A stretch of 64,000 bases of DNA, from NCBI RefSeq assembly GCF_031458255.1, contig NZ_JAVDYC010000001.1:3357001-3421000 (forward strand). Direction: 5' to 3'. Positions 18,767 through 27,459 of the stretch are shown here, piece after piece. How positions within the stretch are numbered: position 1 is the stretch's first letter; every line of letters begins with the position of its first letter. The notes under the pieces were generated by a model. It saw only the letters and a program-made list of their open reading frames with translations. It had not been told where the DNA came from and ran no database searches. This stretch comes from Catenuloplanes niger. Its GTDB lineage: Bacteria; Actinomycetota; Actinomycetes; Mycobacteriales; Micromonosporaceae. The position numbers were made by a program, and so were the translations under genes.

Positions 18767-19906
18767 TCAGCGCAGCGCCGCTTCGAGATCCGCCAGAAGA
18801 TCGTCGACGGTTTCGATGCCGACCGACAGTCGCACGAGATCGGCGGGAACTTCAAGCGGTGATCCGGCCGTGCTCGCGTGGGTCATCCGGCCGGGGTGCT
18901 CGATCAGCGACTCCACGCCGCCCAGCGACTCGGCGAGGACGAACAGCTTGGTGGTGTTGCAGATCCGCTCCGCCGCCTCCGGGCCGCCGGCCGCGCGGAA
19001 CGAGATCATCCCGCCGTACCGGCGCATCTGCTTCGCGGCCACGTCGTGGCCGGGGTGCGACTCCAGGCCGGGGTAGATCACCTGGGAGACCGCGGACTGC
19101 CGGGTGAGGAACTCGGCGATCTTCTCCGCGTTGTCGCAGTGCCGGTCCATCCGGACGCCGAGCGTCTTGACGCCGCGCAGCGTCAGCCACGCGTCGAACG
19201 GGCCGTTGATCGCGCCCATCGCGTTCTGGTGGAAGCCGATCTGCTCGGTCAGTTCCTCGTCGCTGACGATCAGCGCGCCACCGACCACATCGGAGTGCCC
19301 GCCGAGGTACTTCGTGGTCGAGTGGACCACCACGTCCGCGCCGAGCGCGAGCGGCTGCTGCAGGTACGGCGAGGCGAACGTGTTGTCCACCACCAGCAGC
19401 GCCTCCCGCTCGTGCGCGACGGACGCGAGCACCGCGATGTCCGCGATCGACAGCAGCGGGTTGGTCGGCGTCTCCACCCAGATCATCCGGGTGTGCGGCG
19501 TCATCGCGGTGCGGACCATGTCCACGTCCGTCAGGTCCACCGCGGACCAGCTCACGCCCCACCGCTCCGCGACCTTGGCGAACAGCCGGAACGTGCCGCC
19601 GTACGCGTCGTCCGGGATGATCACGTGGTCGCCCGGCCGGAGCACGGCGCGGAGCAGCGTGTCCTCGGCCGCGAGCCCGCTGGCGAACGCGAATGCCCGG
19701 CGCCCGCCCTCGATCGCGGCCAGGCACTCCTGCAGCGCGTCCCGCGTCGGGTTGCCGGACCGCGAGTATTCATAGCCGAGCCGGGGTGAGCCGACGGCGT
19801 CCTGTGCATACGTGCTGGTCTGGAAGATCGGGGGCACCACCGCACCGGTGCGTGCCTCCGGGTCCTGGCCCGCGTGGATCGCGAGCGTTTCGAAGCCGTG
19901 CGTCAT
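18767..19906 (-). CDS. metB: Cystathionine gamma-synthase
   Basis: 379 residues. A PLP Cys/Met-metabolism enzyme with the lysine K199 in HSTTKYLGGHSD, the Y-x-R motif (YEYSRSGNPTR) that binds PLP phosphate from the neighbouring subunit, and the C-terminal VRLSVGIE signature. It condenses O-acyl-homoserine with cysteine; distinction from cystathionine gamma-lyase cannot be made with certainty from motifs. No Shine-Dalgarno; TAGCGT lies 7 bases before the ATG, the spacing of a leaderless -10 box. It is divergent from the HIT gene only 23 bases away. Confidence 0.9.
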   Translation of the reverse strand: MTHGFETLAIHAGQDPEARTGAVVPPIFQTSTYAQDAVGSPRLGYEYSRSGNPTRDALQECLAAIEGGRRAFAFASGLAAEDTLLRAVLRPGDHVIIPDDAYGGTFRLFAKVAERWGVSWSAVDLTDVDMVRTAMTPHTRMIWVETPTNPLLSIADIAVLASVAHEREALLVVDNTFASPYLQQPLALGADVVVHSTTKYLGGHSDVVGGALIVSDEELTEQIGFHQNAMGAINGPFDAWLTLRGVKTLGVRMDRHCDNAEKIAEFLTRQSAVSQVIYPGLESHPGHDVAAKQMRRYGGMISFRAAGGPEAAERICNTTKLFVLAESLGGVESLIEHPGRMTHASTAGSPLEVPADLVRLSVGIETVDDLLADLEAALR

Positions 19907-19929
19907 TGCGCTAACGCTAGTCTGCCCGG
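19907..19929. promoter_or_regulatory. Overlapping divergent -10 boxes, metB / HIT
   Basis: In 23 bases between two divergent ATG codons, the plus strand has TAGTCT (19918-19923) plus 6 bases before the HIT start, and the minus strand has TAGCGT (19919-19914) plus 7 bases before metB. Both fit leaderless TANNNT-N6/7-start. The two boxes share two base pairs. Neither gene has a Shine-Dalgarno. Confidence 0.65.
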
Positions 19930-20358
19930 ATGGCGGAGTGCGTGTTCTGTGCGATCGTGGCGGGCACCACGCCCGCAACCGTGGTGGCGGACACCCCGGA
20001 CGGCGTGGCGTTCCTGGACACCCGCCCGGTCTTCAAGGGGCACGTGCTGGTGGTGCCGCGCCCGCACGTACCGGCGCTGCCCGATCTGGATGTGTCGCTG
20101 CTGGGCCCGTTCTTCGCGCTCGTGCAGCGGCTGTCCGTGGCCGTCGAGGCGGGGCTGGGCGCGGGCGGCACGTTCGTGGCGATGAACAACCGGGTCTCGC
20201 AGTCCGTGCCGCACCTGCACGCGCACGTGGTGCCGCGCACCAGGGGCGACGGCCTGCGCGGCTTCTTCTGGCCCCGGACGCGCTACACGTCGCCGGCCGA
20301 GGCCGAGGACTTCGCCGCCCGGATCACACACGCCCTGACCGGTACGACCACGCAGTGA
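19930..20358 (+). CDS. HIT-family nucleotide hydrolase/transferase
   Basis: 142 residues with the histidine-triad signature HLHAHVVPR and the N-terminal CVFCAIVAG of HIT proteins with a possible zinc site. Family members hydrolyse adenylyl or nucleotidyl phosphoramidates and related nucleotides; the exact substrate is unknown. Translation probably starts at the 5' end of the mRNA because TAGTCT lies 6 bases upstream and no ribosome site is seen. msrA follows on the same strand after 70 bases. Confidence 0.9.
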   Translation: MAECVFCAIVAGTTPATVVADTPDGVAFLDTRPVFKGHVLVVPRPHVPALPDLDVSLLGPFFALVQRLSVAVEAGLGAGGTFVAMNNRVSQSVPHLHAHVVPRTRGDGLRGFFWPRTRYTSPAEAEDFAARITHALTGTTTQ

Positions 20359-20428
20359 TGTTCCCGATCGGTAAGGATCCGGTGGGCTTCGGTGTTGGAT
20401 GCTGGTGGAAGCATGAGAGGAGCTCACC

Positions 20429-21121
<693 letters not shown>

Positions 21122-21134
21122 CCCACCGGCACGC

Positions 21135-21164
21135 ACGGCCGTCGCCCACCCGGGCGGCGGCCGT
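21135..21164. terminator. Bidirectional terminator between msrA and the NDT-like gene
   Basis: ACGGCCGTCGCCC pairs with GGGCGGCGGCCGT (13 bp, one G-T) around a 4-base loop, in the gap between two convergent stop codons. Confidence 0.8.
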
Positions 21165-21195
21165 CGTCATGCGCACCCGGTCAGGCGGCCGCCGG

Positions 21196-22242
21196 TCAGG
21201 CGGCCGGGGAGTCAGGGCTCTGACCGCCGAGGAACCGGACGCGGAGGCCCATCCGGTGGCCGAGGTTGATGATGTCCTCGCGGCGGGAGAGACCGAGGAC
21301 GTACACGCCGAGGTCGAGGACCACCTCGTCGTCCTTGATCTCGGACGGGACGATGCGCGCGTTGACCTCGCCGGCGATGCGGGTGGCCTCGCGGAGGAGG
21401 TCGCGGACGTGCGGCGGGGCGTCGGCGATCGCGGCCTCGTCCTGGGCGGCCTGCTCCGCGACGACGGCCGGGTCCGCGGCCGGGCGTGGGGTGGGACCGT
21501 CGTGCTGCTGCTTGACGAGCGAGTCGACCTGGCTGGCCAGCAGCTCGAACTTCGCCTGCCAGGGATCCTTCTCGTCGACCTGCTCGACCGGGGACTCGGC
21601 GCGGAGCGTGAGGCCGAAGTAGCGCCAGAGCGGGTTGACGTTCTCCGGGTTGCTGTTGCGGGTGGCCTGGATGTGCGCGGACAGCGCCTCCACCTCACCG
21701 CGCAGCGACCACGGGTTCAGGCTGCTGGAGTACTCGTACGTATTGATGATCGACATGTCGAACGGCAGCCGGGTGGTCAGGTTGTCGCGGATCAGGCAGA
21801 TCGACCGGTTCAGCGCGATCCGGATGCCGAGCTCGAGCATGACGTTCGCGTTGAGCGTGGAGACGTCGCAGAGCACCAGGTCGGACTGGACCAGGTTCTT
21901 CACGATCTCGGCCTGGATCAGGGTCGAGCCGCTCGCCGCCGGCGGGATCACCTGGTAGCCGACCTCGCGCAGCGCGGGTGAGATCAGATATTCGAGGACG
22001 TGCCCGAAGTGGTCGGCGTCACCCTCGTAGTCGGCGACGCGGTCCGGTGGGGTGGTGATCGGCATCGCGACGAAGCACTTGCGAGTGGTCGACGACAATC
22101 CGGCCTCCAGGGCGGAAACGGTACGCAAGACCATGTCACGGTAGCGGGCGGGCACCAGTCGGGCATCCCGCGCGCGGCCCACCCGTTCCGGCTTACGGTC
22201 GTACCCCGGAATATTGATCTTGGTTTGCGGGCAACCGGCCAT
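21196..22242 (-). CDS. Nucleoside 2-deoxyribosyltransferase-like / TIR-like fold protein
   Basis: 348 residues from the ATG used here. The core (about 55-195) shows the pattern of nucleoside-deoxyribosyltransferase-like Rossmann domains: KCFVAMPIT, then an amphipathic helix with [15 protein letters not shown], then [19 protein letters not shown] and [14 protein letters not shown], where the Asp and Glu resemble active-site positions of NDT and TIR folds. The C-terminal third ([13 protein letters not shown], a linker, then [21 protein letters not shown]) ends in a small conserved-looking domain. No ribosome site marks the start; an ATG at 22134 is an alternative. Function unknown. Proteins with this fold cut nucleosides, nucleotides or NAD and some act in phage defence (inference only). 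Confidence 0.6.
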   Translation of the reverse strand: MAGCPQTKINIPGYDRKPERVGRARDARLVPARYRDMVLRTVSALEAGLSSTTRKCFVAMPITTPPDRVADYEGDADHFGHVLEYLISPALREVGYQVIPPAASGSTLIQAEIVKNLVQSDLVLCDVSTLNANVMLELGIRIALNRSICLIRDNLTTRLPFDMSIINTYEYSSSLNPWSLRGEVEALSAHIQATRNSNPENVNPLWRYFGLTLRAESPVEQVDEKDPWQAKFELLASQVDSLVKQQHDGPTPRPAADPAVVAEQAAQDEAAIADAPPHVRDLLREATRIAGEVNARIVPSEIKDDEVVLDLGVYVLGLSRREDIINLGHRMGLRVRFLGGQSPDSPAA

Positions 22243-22310
22243 GAGCGCGGCCGGTGGGCGTGTACTACGGTAGGCGCGATCAGCTCGGTGACGGCAAGGA
22301 CGGTGTGGCG

Positions 22311-22496
22311 ATGTCGGACTTATCCCCCGTCTTGCGCACCTGCCTGTCATGCCACGGCTCGGGCGCCCGCAACCGCCTGCCCTGCATGGCCTGCAAGGGG
22401 TCCGGCCTGGTCTGGTGCGAACCGTCCGAGGACGGCCTCGTCGACGGCGAGCACCACGGAGGGCCGGACGATCGGCGACTCGACCCGCCCCGCTGA
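22311..22496 (+). CDS. Small CxxCxGxG zinc-finger-like protein
   Basis: 61 residues from this ATG. Two copies of the DnaJ-type zinc motif stand close together (CLSCHGSG and CMACKGSG), followed by a short acidic tail. It resembles the small DnaJ-type zinc finger proteins that are common and uncharacterised in Actinobacteria. AGGA lies 10 bases upstream; a GTG at 22305 or 22254 is an alternative start. It is divergent from the NDT-like gene by about 70 bases. Confidence 0.65.
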   Translation: MSDLSPVLRTCLSCHGSGARNRLPCMACKGSGLVWCEPSEDGLVDGEHHGGPDDRRLDPPR

Positions 22497-22574
22497 GTGA
22501 CCGCGGCATACCAGAAGAGTGAAAGTTCGCCGTCCGTTCACATGGGCGGCGCCATGCGGGGGTAGCACTGAGAG

Positions 22575-23552
22575 ATGGTCACCGCGACGCGCTTCCGGCG
22601 TAAGTTCGAGGTCATCGACACCGCGGCCGTGGCCGAGTCGCCCCTGCCGGCGGCTCCGGTCACCCCGAGCGAGGATGACCGGATGCCGACCAACCTGGTC
22701 CTGCAGTATCTGCGCGCCCAGCGGGACACGATCCGATGGACCGAGGCCGGCGCCCGGCGCGGCGACGCCGAGGCGGTCCACGACATGCGGGTGGCGATCC
22801 GCCGGCTGCGCAGCACGCTCCGCACGTTCCGCGGCCTGTGGGACGCGGAACGCTCCGAGTGGCTGCGCGCGGAGCTGAAGTGGCTGGCCGACCAGCTCGG
22901 CCCGGTGCGGGACGGGCAGGTCATGTCCGAGCGGCTGGCCGCCGCGGTCGAGGCCGAGCCGGACCGGCTCGTCCGCGGCCCGGTCGCGGACCGGCTGCGG
23001 GAGGGCCTCGGCGACCGCATCGCGGAGGGTCGCTCCGGACTGCGCGGCGCGCTCGACGGCGAGCGTTACCGGGTGCTGCTCGGCAGGCTGAACGCGCTGG
23101 TCGTGACCACCGACGGCGGCTCCTCGGCGTGGTTGCGCAAGCGCACCCGCAAGGCCGTGCACCGCGCCGACCGCATGCTCGCCGACGCGGTCCGCGACCG
23201 GGAGACCGCGCCCGGCCCCGAGGCGGACGCGCACCTGCACGACGCCCGGAAGGCCTACAAGCGCGCACGGTACGCGGTGGAGGTCACCCGCCCCGCCGCC
23301 GGCCGCCCGGCCCGCCGGCTGGCCAAGCGGCTCACCGCGCTGCAGGACGTGCTCGGCACCCACCAGGACTCGGTGATCACCGGTTCGGTGCTGCTGGAGG
23401 CGGCCGACGCGGCCGCGGCCCGGGGCGAGGAGACGTTCACCTACGGGCTGCTGCACGCGCGCCAGGCCGACGCCGGGGAGCGTGCGCTGCACGCGCTGCC
23501 GGCCGCCCGGCGGAAGGCCGGCAAGTCCTCCGCCCGTGCCTGGCTGAAGTAG
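22575..23552 (+). CDS. CHAD-domain protein
   Basis: 325 residues, almost entirely one CHAD domain: the conserved histidine/arginine helices VHDMRVAIRRLRSTLRTFR and LHDARKAYKRARYAVEV form the two basic halves that bind polyphosphate in known CHAD proteins. Charge is strongly positive. No CYTH triphosphatase domain is fused or adjacent, so polyphosphate binding rather than hydrolysis is expected. ppx in this window is an enzyme of the same polymer. GAGAG precedes the ATG. Confidence 0.85.
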   Translation: MVTATRFRRKFEVIDTAAVAESPLPAAPVTPSEDDRMPTNLVLQYLRAQRDTIRWTEAGARRGDAEAVHDMRVAIRRLRSTLRTFRGLWDAERSEWLRAELKWLADQLGPVRDGQVMSERLAAAVEAEPDRLVRGPVADRLREGLGDRIAEGRSGLRGALDGERYRVLLGRLNALVVTTDGGSSAWLRKRTRKAVHRADRMLADAVRDRETAPGPEADAHLHDARKAYKRARYAVEVTRPAAGRPARRLAKRLTALQDVLGTHQDSVITGSVLLEAADAAAARGEETFTYGLLHARQADAGERALHALPAARRKAGKSSARAWLK

Positions 23553-23596
23553 GTATCCGCTGGTCGGAGCGCGTGATTCAGGTCGCCGGAAAACCG

Positions 23597-23624
23597 TTGC
23601 CGATCACCCCCGGAAGTGGATAAC
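23597..23624 (+). promoter_or_regulatory. Promoter-like -35/-10 pair before the structured RNA
   Basis: TTGCCG (23597-23602), a 16-base spacer and GATAAC (23619-23624) form a fair sigma-70-type promoter that would start RNA near 23631. Confidence 0.45.
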
Positions 23625-23630
23625 GTTGCC

Positions 23631-23831
23631 GTACACGTGAGAGGAGGTGGTCCTAGCTTTGTGTAGCAATCGGACTCGTGAGGTGGCTGTCCGCTAGCCG
23701 CTGTCCTTGACAGTTGTTTGACGTCGAGACCGTGTGGCAGCGGTGCGGCGAATACCAGGCAGCCACCCAGCCCCCGGGGTTCCGGCCGAGTCCAGCCGGT
23801 TCGCGTTCGCGCGAGTGCCCCGGGGGCTGTT
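23631..23831 (+). ncRNA. Candidate structured RNA of about 200 nt between the CHAD gene and rnz
   Basis: Within the gap lie nested complementary segments: GGTGGCTG (23682-23689) with CAGCCACC (23760-23767); inside it CCGCTG (23698-23703) with CAGCGG (23738-23743) and CTGTC-ctt-GACAG (23701-23713, which competes with the preceding pair). A 3' module follows whose outer stem CAGCCCCCGGGG / CCCCGGGGGCTG (23768-23779 / 23818-23829) encloses CCGGC-N8-GCCGG and TCGCG-ttcg-CGCGA, the latter with a UUCG tetraloop. The 3' module ends in TGTTTA and could terminate transcription before the separate rnz promoter. It also holds a 12-codon ORF. Not matched to a known RNA family by eye. Confidence 0.55.
23659..23697 (+). 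CDS. 12-codon ORF inside the structured RNA
   Basis: TTG start, reading MCSNRTREVAVR, stop TAG. GAGGAGGTGG, almost a perfect anti-Shine-Dalgarno match, lies 9-11 bases upstream, far stronger than at most genes in this window. An overlapping frame from a GTG at 23637 would give nine residues. The ORF overlaps one strand of the long-range stem, so translation and folding would compete. It could be a leader peptide; the Cys-Ser-Asn-Arg start suggests no single-amino-acid attenuation code. Confidence 0.4.
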   Translation: MCSNRTREVAVR

Positions 23832-23842
23832 TACTATCTCGA

Positions 23843-24784
23843 GTGAGCGCGCGTGAGCTGGTCGTCCTCGGCACGGCCAGTCAGGTCCCGACCCGGCATC
23901 GCAACCACAACGGTTACCTGCTCCGCTGGGACGATCAAGGGATCCTCCTCGACCCGGGCGAGGGCACCCAGCGGCAGATGCAGGGCGCCGGCGTCGCGGC
24001 CGGCGCCATCACCGCGGTCTGCGTCACCCACTTCCACGGCGACCACTGCCTCGGCCTGCCCGGCGTGATCCAGCGGCTCTCGCTCGACCGGGTGCCGCAT
24101 CCGGTGCCGGTGCACTTCCCGGCCGGCGGCGCCGAGTACTTCACCCGCCTGCGGTACGCCAGCTCGTTCTACGAGACCGCGACCGTGGTGCCCACGCCGG
24201 TGACCGACGGCTGGACCGCGGATCTCGGCGCGGTCACGCTGACCGCACGCGCGCTGCTGCACTCCGTGGAGACCTACGGATACCAGCTCACCGAACCGGA
24301 CTCCCGACGGATCGTGCCGGAGCGGCTCGCCGCGCACGGCGTCACCGGCCCGGCCGTCGGGACGCTGCAGCGCACCGGCCGCCTCGAACTCGACGACGGT
24401 CGCGTGCTCACCCTCGACCAGGTCAGCGCTCCGCGCCCGGGCCAGCGGTTCGCGTTCGTGATGGACACCGGGCTGTGTGACGCGGTGTTCGCCCTGGCCG
24501 ACCGCGCGGACCTGCTGGTCATCGAGGCCACGTTCCTGAACGAGGACGCCGCGCTCGCCGCCGAGGTCGGGCACCTCACGGCCGCGCAGGCCGCGCGCGT
24601 GGCCCGCGAGTGCGGCGTGCGCCGGCTGGTGCTCACCCACTTCTCCCAGCGGTACGGGCAGCACGAGTACGAGCCGGACGGCCGTTTCCCGGCCGAGGCG
24701 CGGGCCGAGTTCGGCGGCGAGATCGTGCTGGCCCGGGATCTCATGCGGGTGGACGTGCCGCCGCGTGTGAAGGTGGACGCATGA
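23843..24784 (+). CDS. rnz: Ribonuclease Z / beta-lactamase-fold tRNA 3' endonuclease
   Basis: 313 residues, the short RNase Z form. The metallo-beta-lactamase zinc motif is [13 protein letters not shown] (H63, H65, D67, H68); further ligands are seen in VMDTG and LTHFSQRY, and VIEATFL fits the family. It removes 3' trailers from tRNA precursors lacking CCA, which suits the CCA-less tRNA-Leu gene found here. TACTAT lies 5 bases before the GTG start without a ribosome site, suggesting a leaderless mRNA. The next gene overlaps by ATGA. Confidence 0.9.
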   Translation: MSARELVVLGTASQVPTRHRNHNGYLLRWDDQGILLDPGEGTQRQMQGAGVAAGAITAVCVTHFHGDHCLGLPGVIQRLSLDRVPHPVPVHFPAGGAEYFTRLRYASSFYETATVVPTPVTDGWTADLGAVTLTARALLHSVETYGYQLTEPDSRRIVPERLAAHGVTGPAVGTLQRTGRLELDDGRVLTLDQVSAPRPGQRFAFVMDTGLCDAVFALADRADLLVIEATFLNEDAALAAEVGHLTAAQAARVARECGVRRLVLTHFSQRYGQHEYEPDGRFPAEARAEFGGEIVLARDLMRVDVPPRVKVDA

Positions 24785-25311
24785 CCGTGCTGCTCAGGGA
24801 AGTGACGGACGCGGACCTCGGGGCGATCGGCGCGCTGCACCTCGCGTCCCGGACGACGGCCTACGCCGGGATCATCGCCCCCGAGGCGCTGGCGGACACC
24901 ACGCCGGACGCGATGGCCGAGTGGTGGCGGGAACGGTTCCGGTGGGAGCGGGACACGCACCGGTTCATGGTCGCGGAGGACGGCGGCACGATCGCCGGCT
25001 TCACCTACGCCGGGCCGGACGAGACGCCGGACGCCGCGATCCTGCACGCGATCCACGTGGCGCCGGGCCGGATCGGGTCCGGGCTCGGCCGGCTGCTGCT
25101 GGCCGACGTGCAGGACTGGTTCGCCACCCGCCCGGCCTGGACCAGCGCGTCGCTGTGGGTGCTGGAGGCCAACGCACGGGCCCGCGGCTTCTACGAGCAC
25201 CACGGCTGGCGCTTCGACGGGACCAGCACGGTGGACGCCATCGGCGCCGCGATGGTGCCGATGGTCCGCTACCGTCGATCATGGAGCCATCCCCCGGTAA
25301 CGGCCGGTTAA
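24781..25311 (+). CDS. GNAT-family acetyltransferase
   Basis: 176 residues. The acetyl-CoA-binding motif A is [15 protein letters not shown], and the C-terminal motif B ([17 protein letters not shown]) is typical. Overlaps the rnz stop by ATGA, so it is probably translated with rnz. Substrate unknown. Confidence 0.9.
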   Translation: MTVLLREVTDADLGAIGALHLASRTTAYAGIIAPEALADTTPDAMAEWWRERFRWERDTHRFMVAEDGGTIAGFTYAGPDETPDAAILHAIHVAPGRIGSGLGRLLLADVQDWFATRPAWTSASLWVLEANARARGFYEHHGWRFDGTSTVDAIGAAMVPMVRYRRSWSHPPVTAG

Positions 25312-25818
25312 CGGGAGACAACTCCATCATCGACGGTGCACGGAGTGTGGTAGGGCGAGGGCACGTGACCGTTCGTTGCGGGGGAACCGGTTTCCCACGC
25401 ACCCTCGCCCGCCGTCCCCATCGCGCCCGGACCGAACGCCTGGCCGGAGGCGTTCGACGATCGGCGGAGGCCTGCCGGTCGCCGGACCCGATGGGTTCTG
25501 TGCGGGACGCCTCGAAGCTGGCGGGGCGACAAGACGTCAACCGCGGAAGGATGCCACTGGCTTTGCTCGCCGGGGGACGGTCAAGCTCCGGAGCGTGGCA
25601 TCCGGAAAAGTCGCTATGAAACTGGGCTCTCCGTGGAGCGCGACCCGCCTGGCCCGGCATGGTCGGCGCTGACCATTTCCCTTCCCCTGTCCTGCGCTCC
25701 CGCCGGCTGACCGCGCCGCGCCGGGAGGTTGTCCATATACCGAATGCTCGGCCCTTCCGTACGACGAAGTCAACCGTCACGACGAGTCCGAACGCCGCAC
25801 ACCGTGTGCGATTGCGTT

Positions 25819-25859
25819 ATGTGGACCGTGCGCCTGCGCTTAGCGGATAAGGTCCACAT
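25819..25859. repeat. 9-bp inverted repeat, 23-base loop
   Basis: ATGTGGACC and GGTCCACAT are exact complements separated by 23 bases in the gene-poor gap. It may be a regulator site or part of a decayed element. Confidence 0.5.
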
Positions 25860-25931
25860 GCGCGGTATCGGCGGCCCATGAACGGTGCGTCGAATCGCGA
25901 TCGGAAACCACTTCTCCGATCGCCGATCGTC

Positions 25932-26010
25932 GTGTTCGCAAGGTCGTATGAGCATGGCCGCGTGTTCGCAAGGTCGCGTTCGCAAGGTCGTGTGGGCATG
26001 GCCGTGTTCG
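25932..26010. repeat. Tandem GTTCGCAAGGTCG / GCATGGCC units
   Basis: Three copies of GTTCGCAAGGTCG and two of a following GCATGGCCG stretch alternate with roughly 30-base periodicity, with an extra partial copy. Located upstream of the HtrA-like gene. Confidence 0.8.
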
Positions 26011-26065
26011 CGCCGGGCGAAACGGCCAAAGGCATTAGACGGTACGCCGGGGCGTTGCCGCTGTC

Positions 26066-27007
26066 ATGGACGCCGACCGGATCGACGCAGATGGTGCTGC
26101 TCTCGACGCGTACAGCCGGGTGGTCACGCGAGTGGCCGCCGAGATCCTGCCCAGCGTGGCCGCGCTCGCGGTGCGGACCGGCCGGGGTGCCGGGGCCGGC
26201 TCCGCCGTCGCGTTCGCCGCCGACGGCTTCCTGCTCACCAGCGCACACGTGGTCGCCGGCGCGCGGTCCGGCACCGCCACGTTCGCCGACGGCGCCCAGT
26301 CCCGTTTCGACGTGGTCGGCGCCGACCCGCTCTCCGACCTGGCCGTGCTGCGGGCCGGCGGCGCGGTCCCACCGGCCGCGCTCGGCGACGCGGACCGCCT
26401 GCGCATCGGCCAGCTGGTCGTCGCGGTCGGCAACCCGATGGGCCTGGCCGGCTCCGTCACGGCCGGCGTCGTCTCCGGGCTCGGCCGGTCCATCCCGGCC
26501 CGGGACGGCCGCCGGGTCCGCCCGATCGACGACGTGATCCAGACCGACGCCGCGCTCAATCCCGGCAACTCCGGTGGCGCGCTCGCCGCGTCCGACGGCA
26601 CCGTGGTCGGCATCAACACCGCGGTCGCCGGCTACGGCCTCGGCCTCGCCGTGCCGATCAACGGCACCACCCGGCAGATCATCGGTGAACTGGTGTCCAC
26701 CGGCCGCGTCCGGCGCGCCTGGCTCGGCGTGGCCAGCGTCCCGGTGCCGCTCCCGCCGCCGCTCGCCGCACGCCTCGGCCAGCGCGCCGGGCTGCGCGTC
26801 GTGGAGGTCGTGCCCGGCTCGCCCGCCGGCGTCGCCGGCATCTTCCTCGACGACATCATCGTCTCCGCCGGCGCCGAGCCCACCGAGACCGTCCAGACCC
26901 TGCTCAAACTGATGCTCGGCCCCGCGATCGGGACCCGCCTGCCGCTCACGCTGTACCGCCGCGAGGCCATGGTCGACGTCGTCACGGTCCCGGCGGAATT
27001 GACCTGA
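26066..27007 (+). CDS. HtrA-like trypsin-fold serine protease with PDZ domain
   Basis: 313 residues. The catalytic triad is readable: His in LTSAHVVAG, Asp in PLSDLAVLR, Ser in NPGNSGGAL. A PDZ domain covers about 215-305 (GLRVVEVVPGSPAGVAGIFLDD). DegP/HtrA proteases degrade or chaperone misfolded exported proteins. Unlike most actinobacterial HtrA proteins, no signal peptide or membrane anchor is seen at this N-terminus (MDADRIDADGAALDAYSR), so it is either cytoplasmic or its true start lies elsewhere. No ribosome site near the ATG. Confidence 0.85.
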   Translation: MDADRIDADGAALDAYSRVVTRVAAEILPSVAALAVRTGRGAGAGSAVAFAADGFLLTSAHVVAGARSGTATFADGAQSRFDVVGADPLSDLAVLRAGGAVPPAALGDADRLRIGQLVVAVGNPMGLAGSVTAGVVSGLGRSIPARDGRRVRPIDDVIQTDAALNPGNSGGALAASDGTVVGINTAVAGYGLGLAVPINGTTRQIIGELVSTGRVRRAWLGVASVPVPLPPPLAARLGQRAGLRVVEVVPGSPAGVAGIFLDDIIVSAGAEPTETVQTLLKLMLGPAIGTRLPLTLYRREAMVDVVTVPAELT

Positions 27008-27047
27008 CGATCCGGCCCGGGACAGCCCGTGTCGCCGCTCCCTGGCG

Positions 27048-27200
27048 GCCGGCGTCTTCGCTCTTGGGATAGCCGGCGTCGCCGCTCTTGGGATAGCCGG
27101 CGTTACCGCTACCGCGATTGCCGGCGTCGCCGCTCTCTCACGGCCGGCGTCACCGCTACCGGGATAGCCGATGTTGCCGCTCTCGGGATAACCGGCGTCG
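27048..27200. repeat. 24-bp minisatellite, about six copies
   Basis: Units of 23-24 bases built on GCCGGCGTCGCCGCT followed by a variable CTTGGGATA-type end repeat six times plus a partial copy. The unit length is a multiple of three but neither strand gives a protein with normal codon use outside the repeat. Confidence 0.85.
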
Positions 27201-27459
27201 GTCAGCACGGCCGCAGGTGAATTGCGAGCGCGAACGATTCCGTGAATTGAAACATTTCACGGCCGGCTCACCCGAGAATCGTCCCGGGCACGAATCGCGA
27301 TCAGCGAGGGAATTGCCGATCACGCCAATGCCGCGATAGTGGGAATGGCACCGACGAAAAGCGCGGCCGGTGGCCGAAGCCACCGGCCGCGTCGCGTGCG
27401 GAGACCGCCGCGGTGCCAGCCCTGCGTACGGCGGGCATGCGGTCGCGCCACCCCAGGAT

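Larger units (their letters stand above)
25312..26065. other. Gene-poor gap with hairpins and short repeats
   Basis: No supported coding frame. GGATGCCAC (25549-25557) and GTGGCATCC (25595-25603) can pair around a 37-base loop. ATGTGGACC (25819-25827) and GGTCCACAT (25851-25859) can pair around a 23-base loop. GTGTTCGCAAGGTCG-type repeats occupy 25932-26010. GC content is lower than in flanking genes. Confidence 0.6.

Noticed and set aside
23631-23831. T-box or known riboswitch upstream of rnz
   Set aside because: No T-box UGGN motif in a GGGUGGNACCGCG context and no recognisable ligand-riboswitch core; rnz has its own -10 box after the structure.
25817-27208. 463-codon minus-strand frame opposite the HtrA gene
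   Set aside because: Low-complexity Gly/Ala/Arg/Asp sequence; the plus strand encodes a complete protease with triad and PDZ domain.
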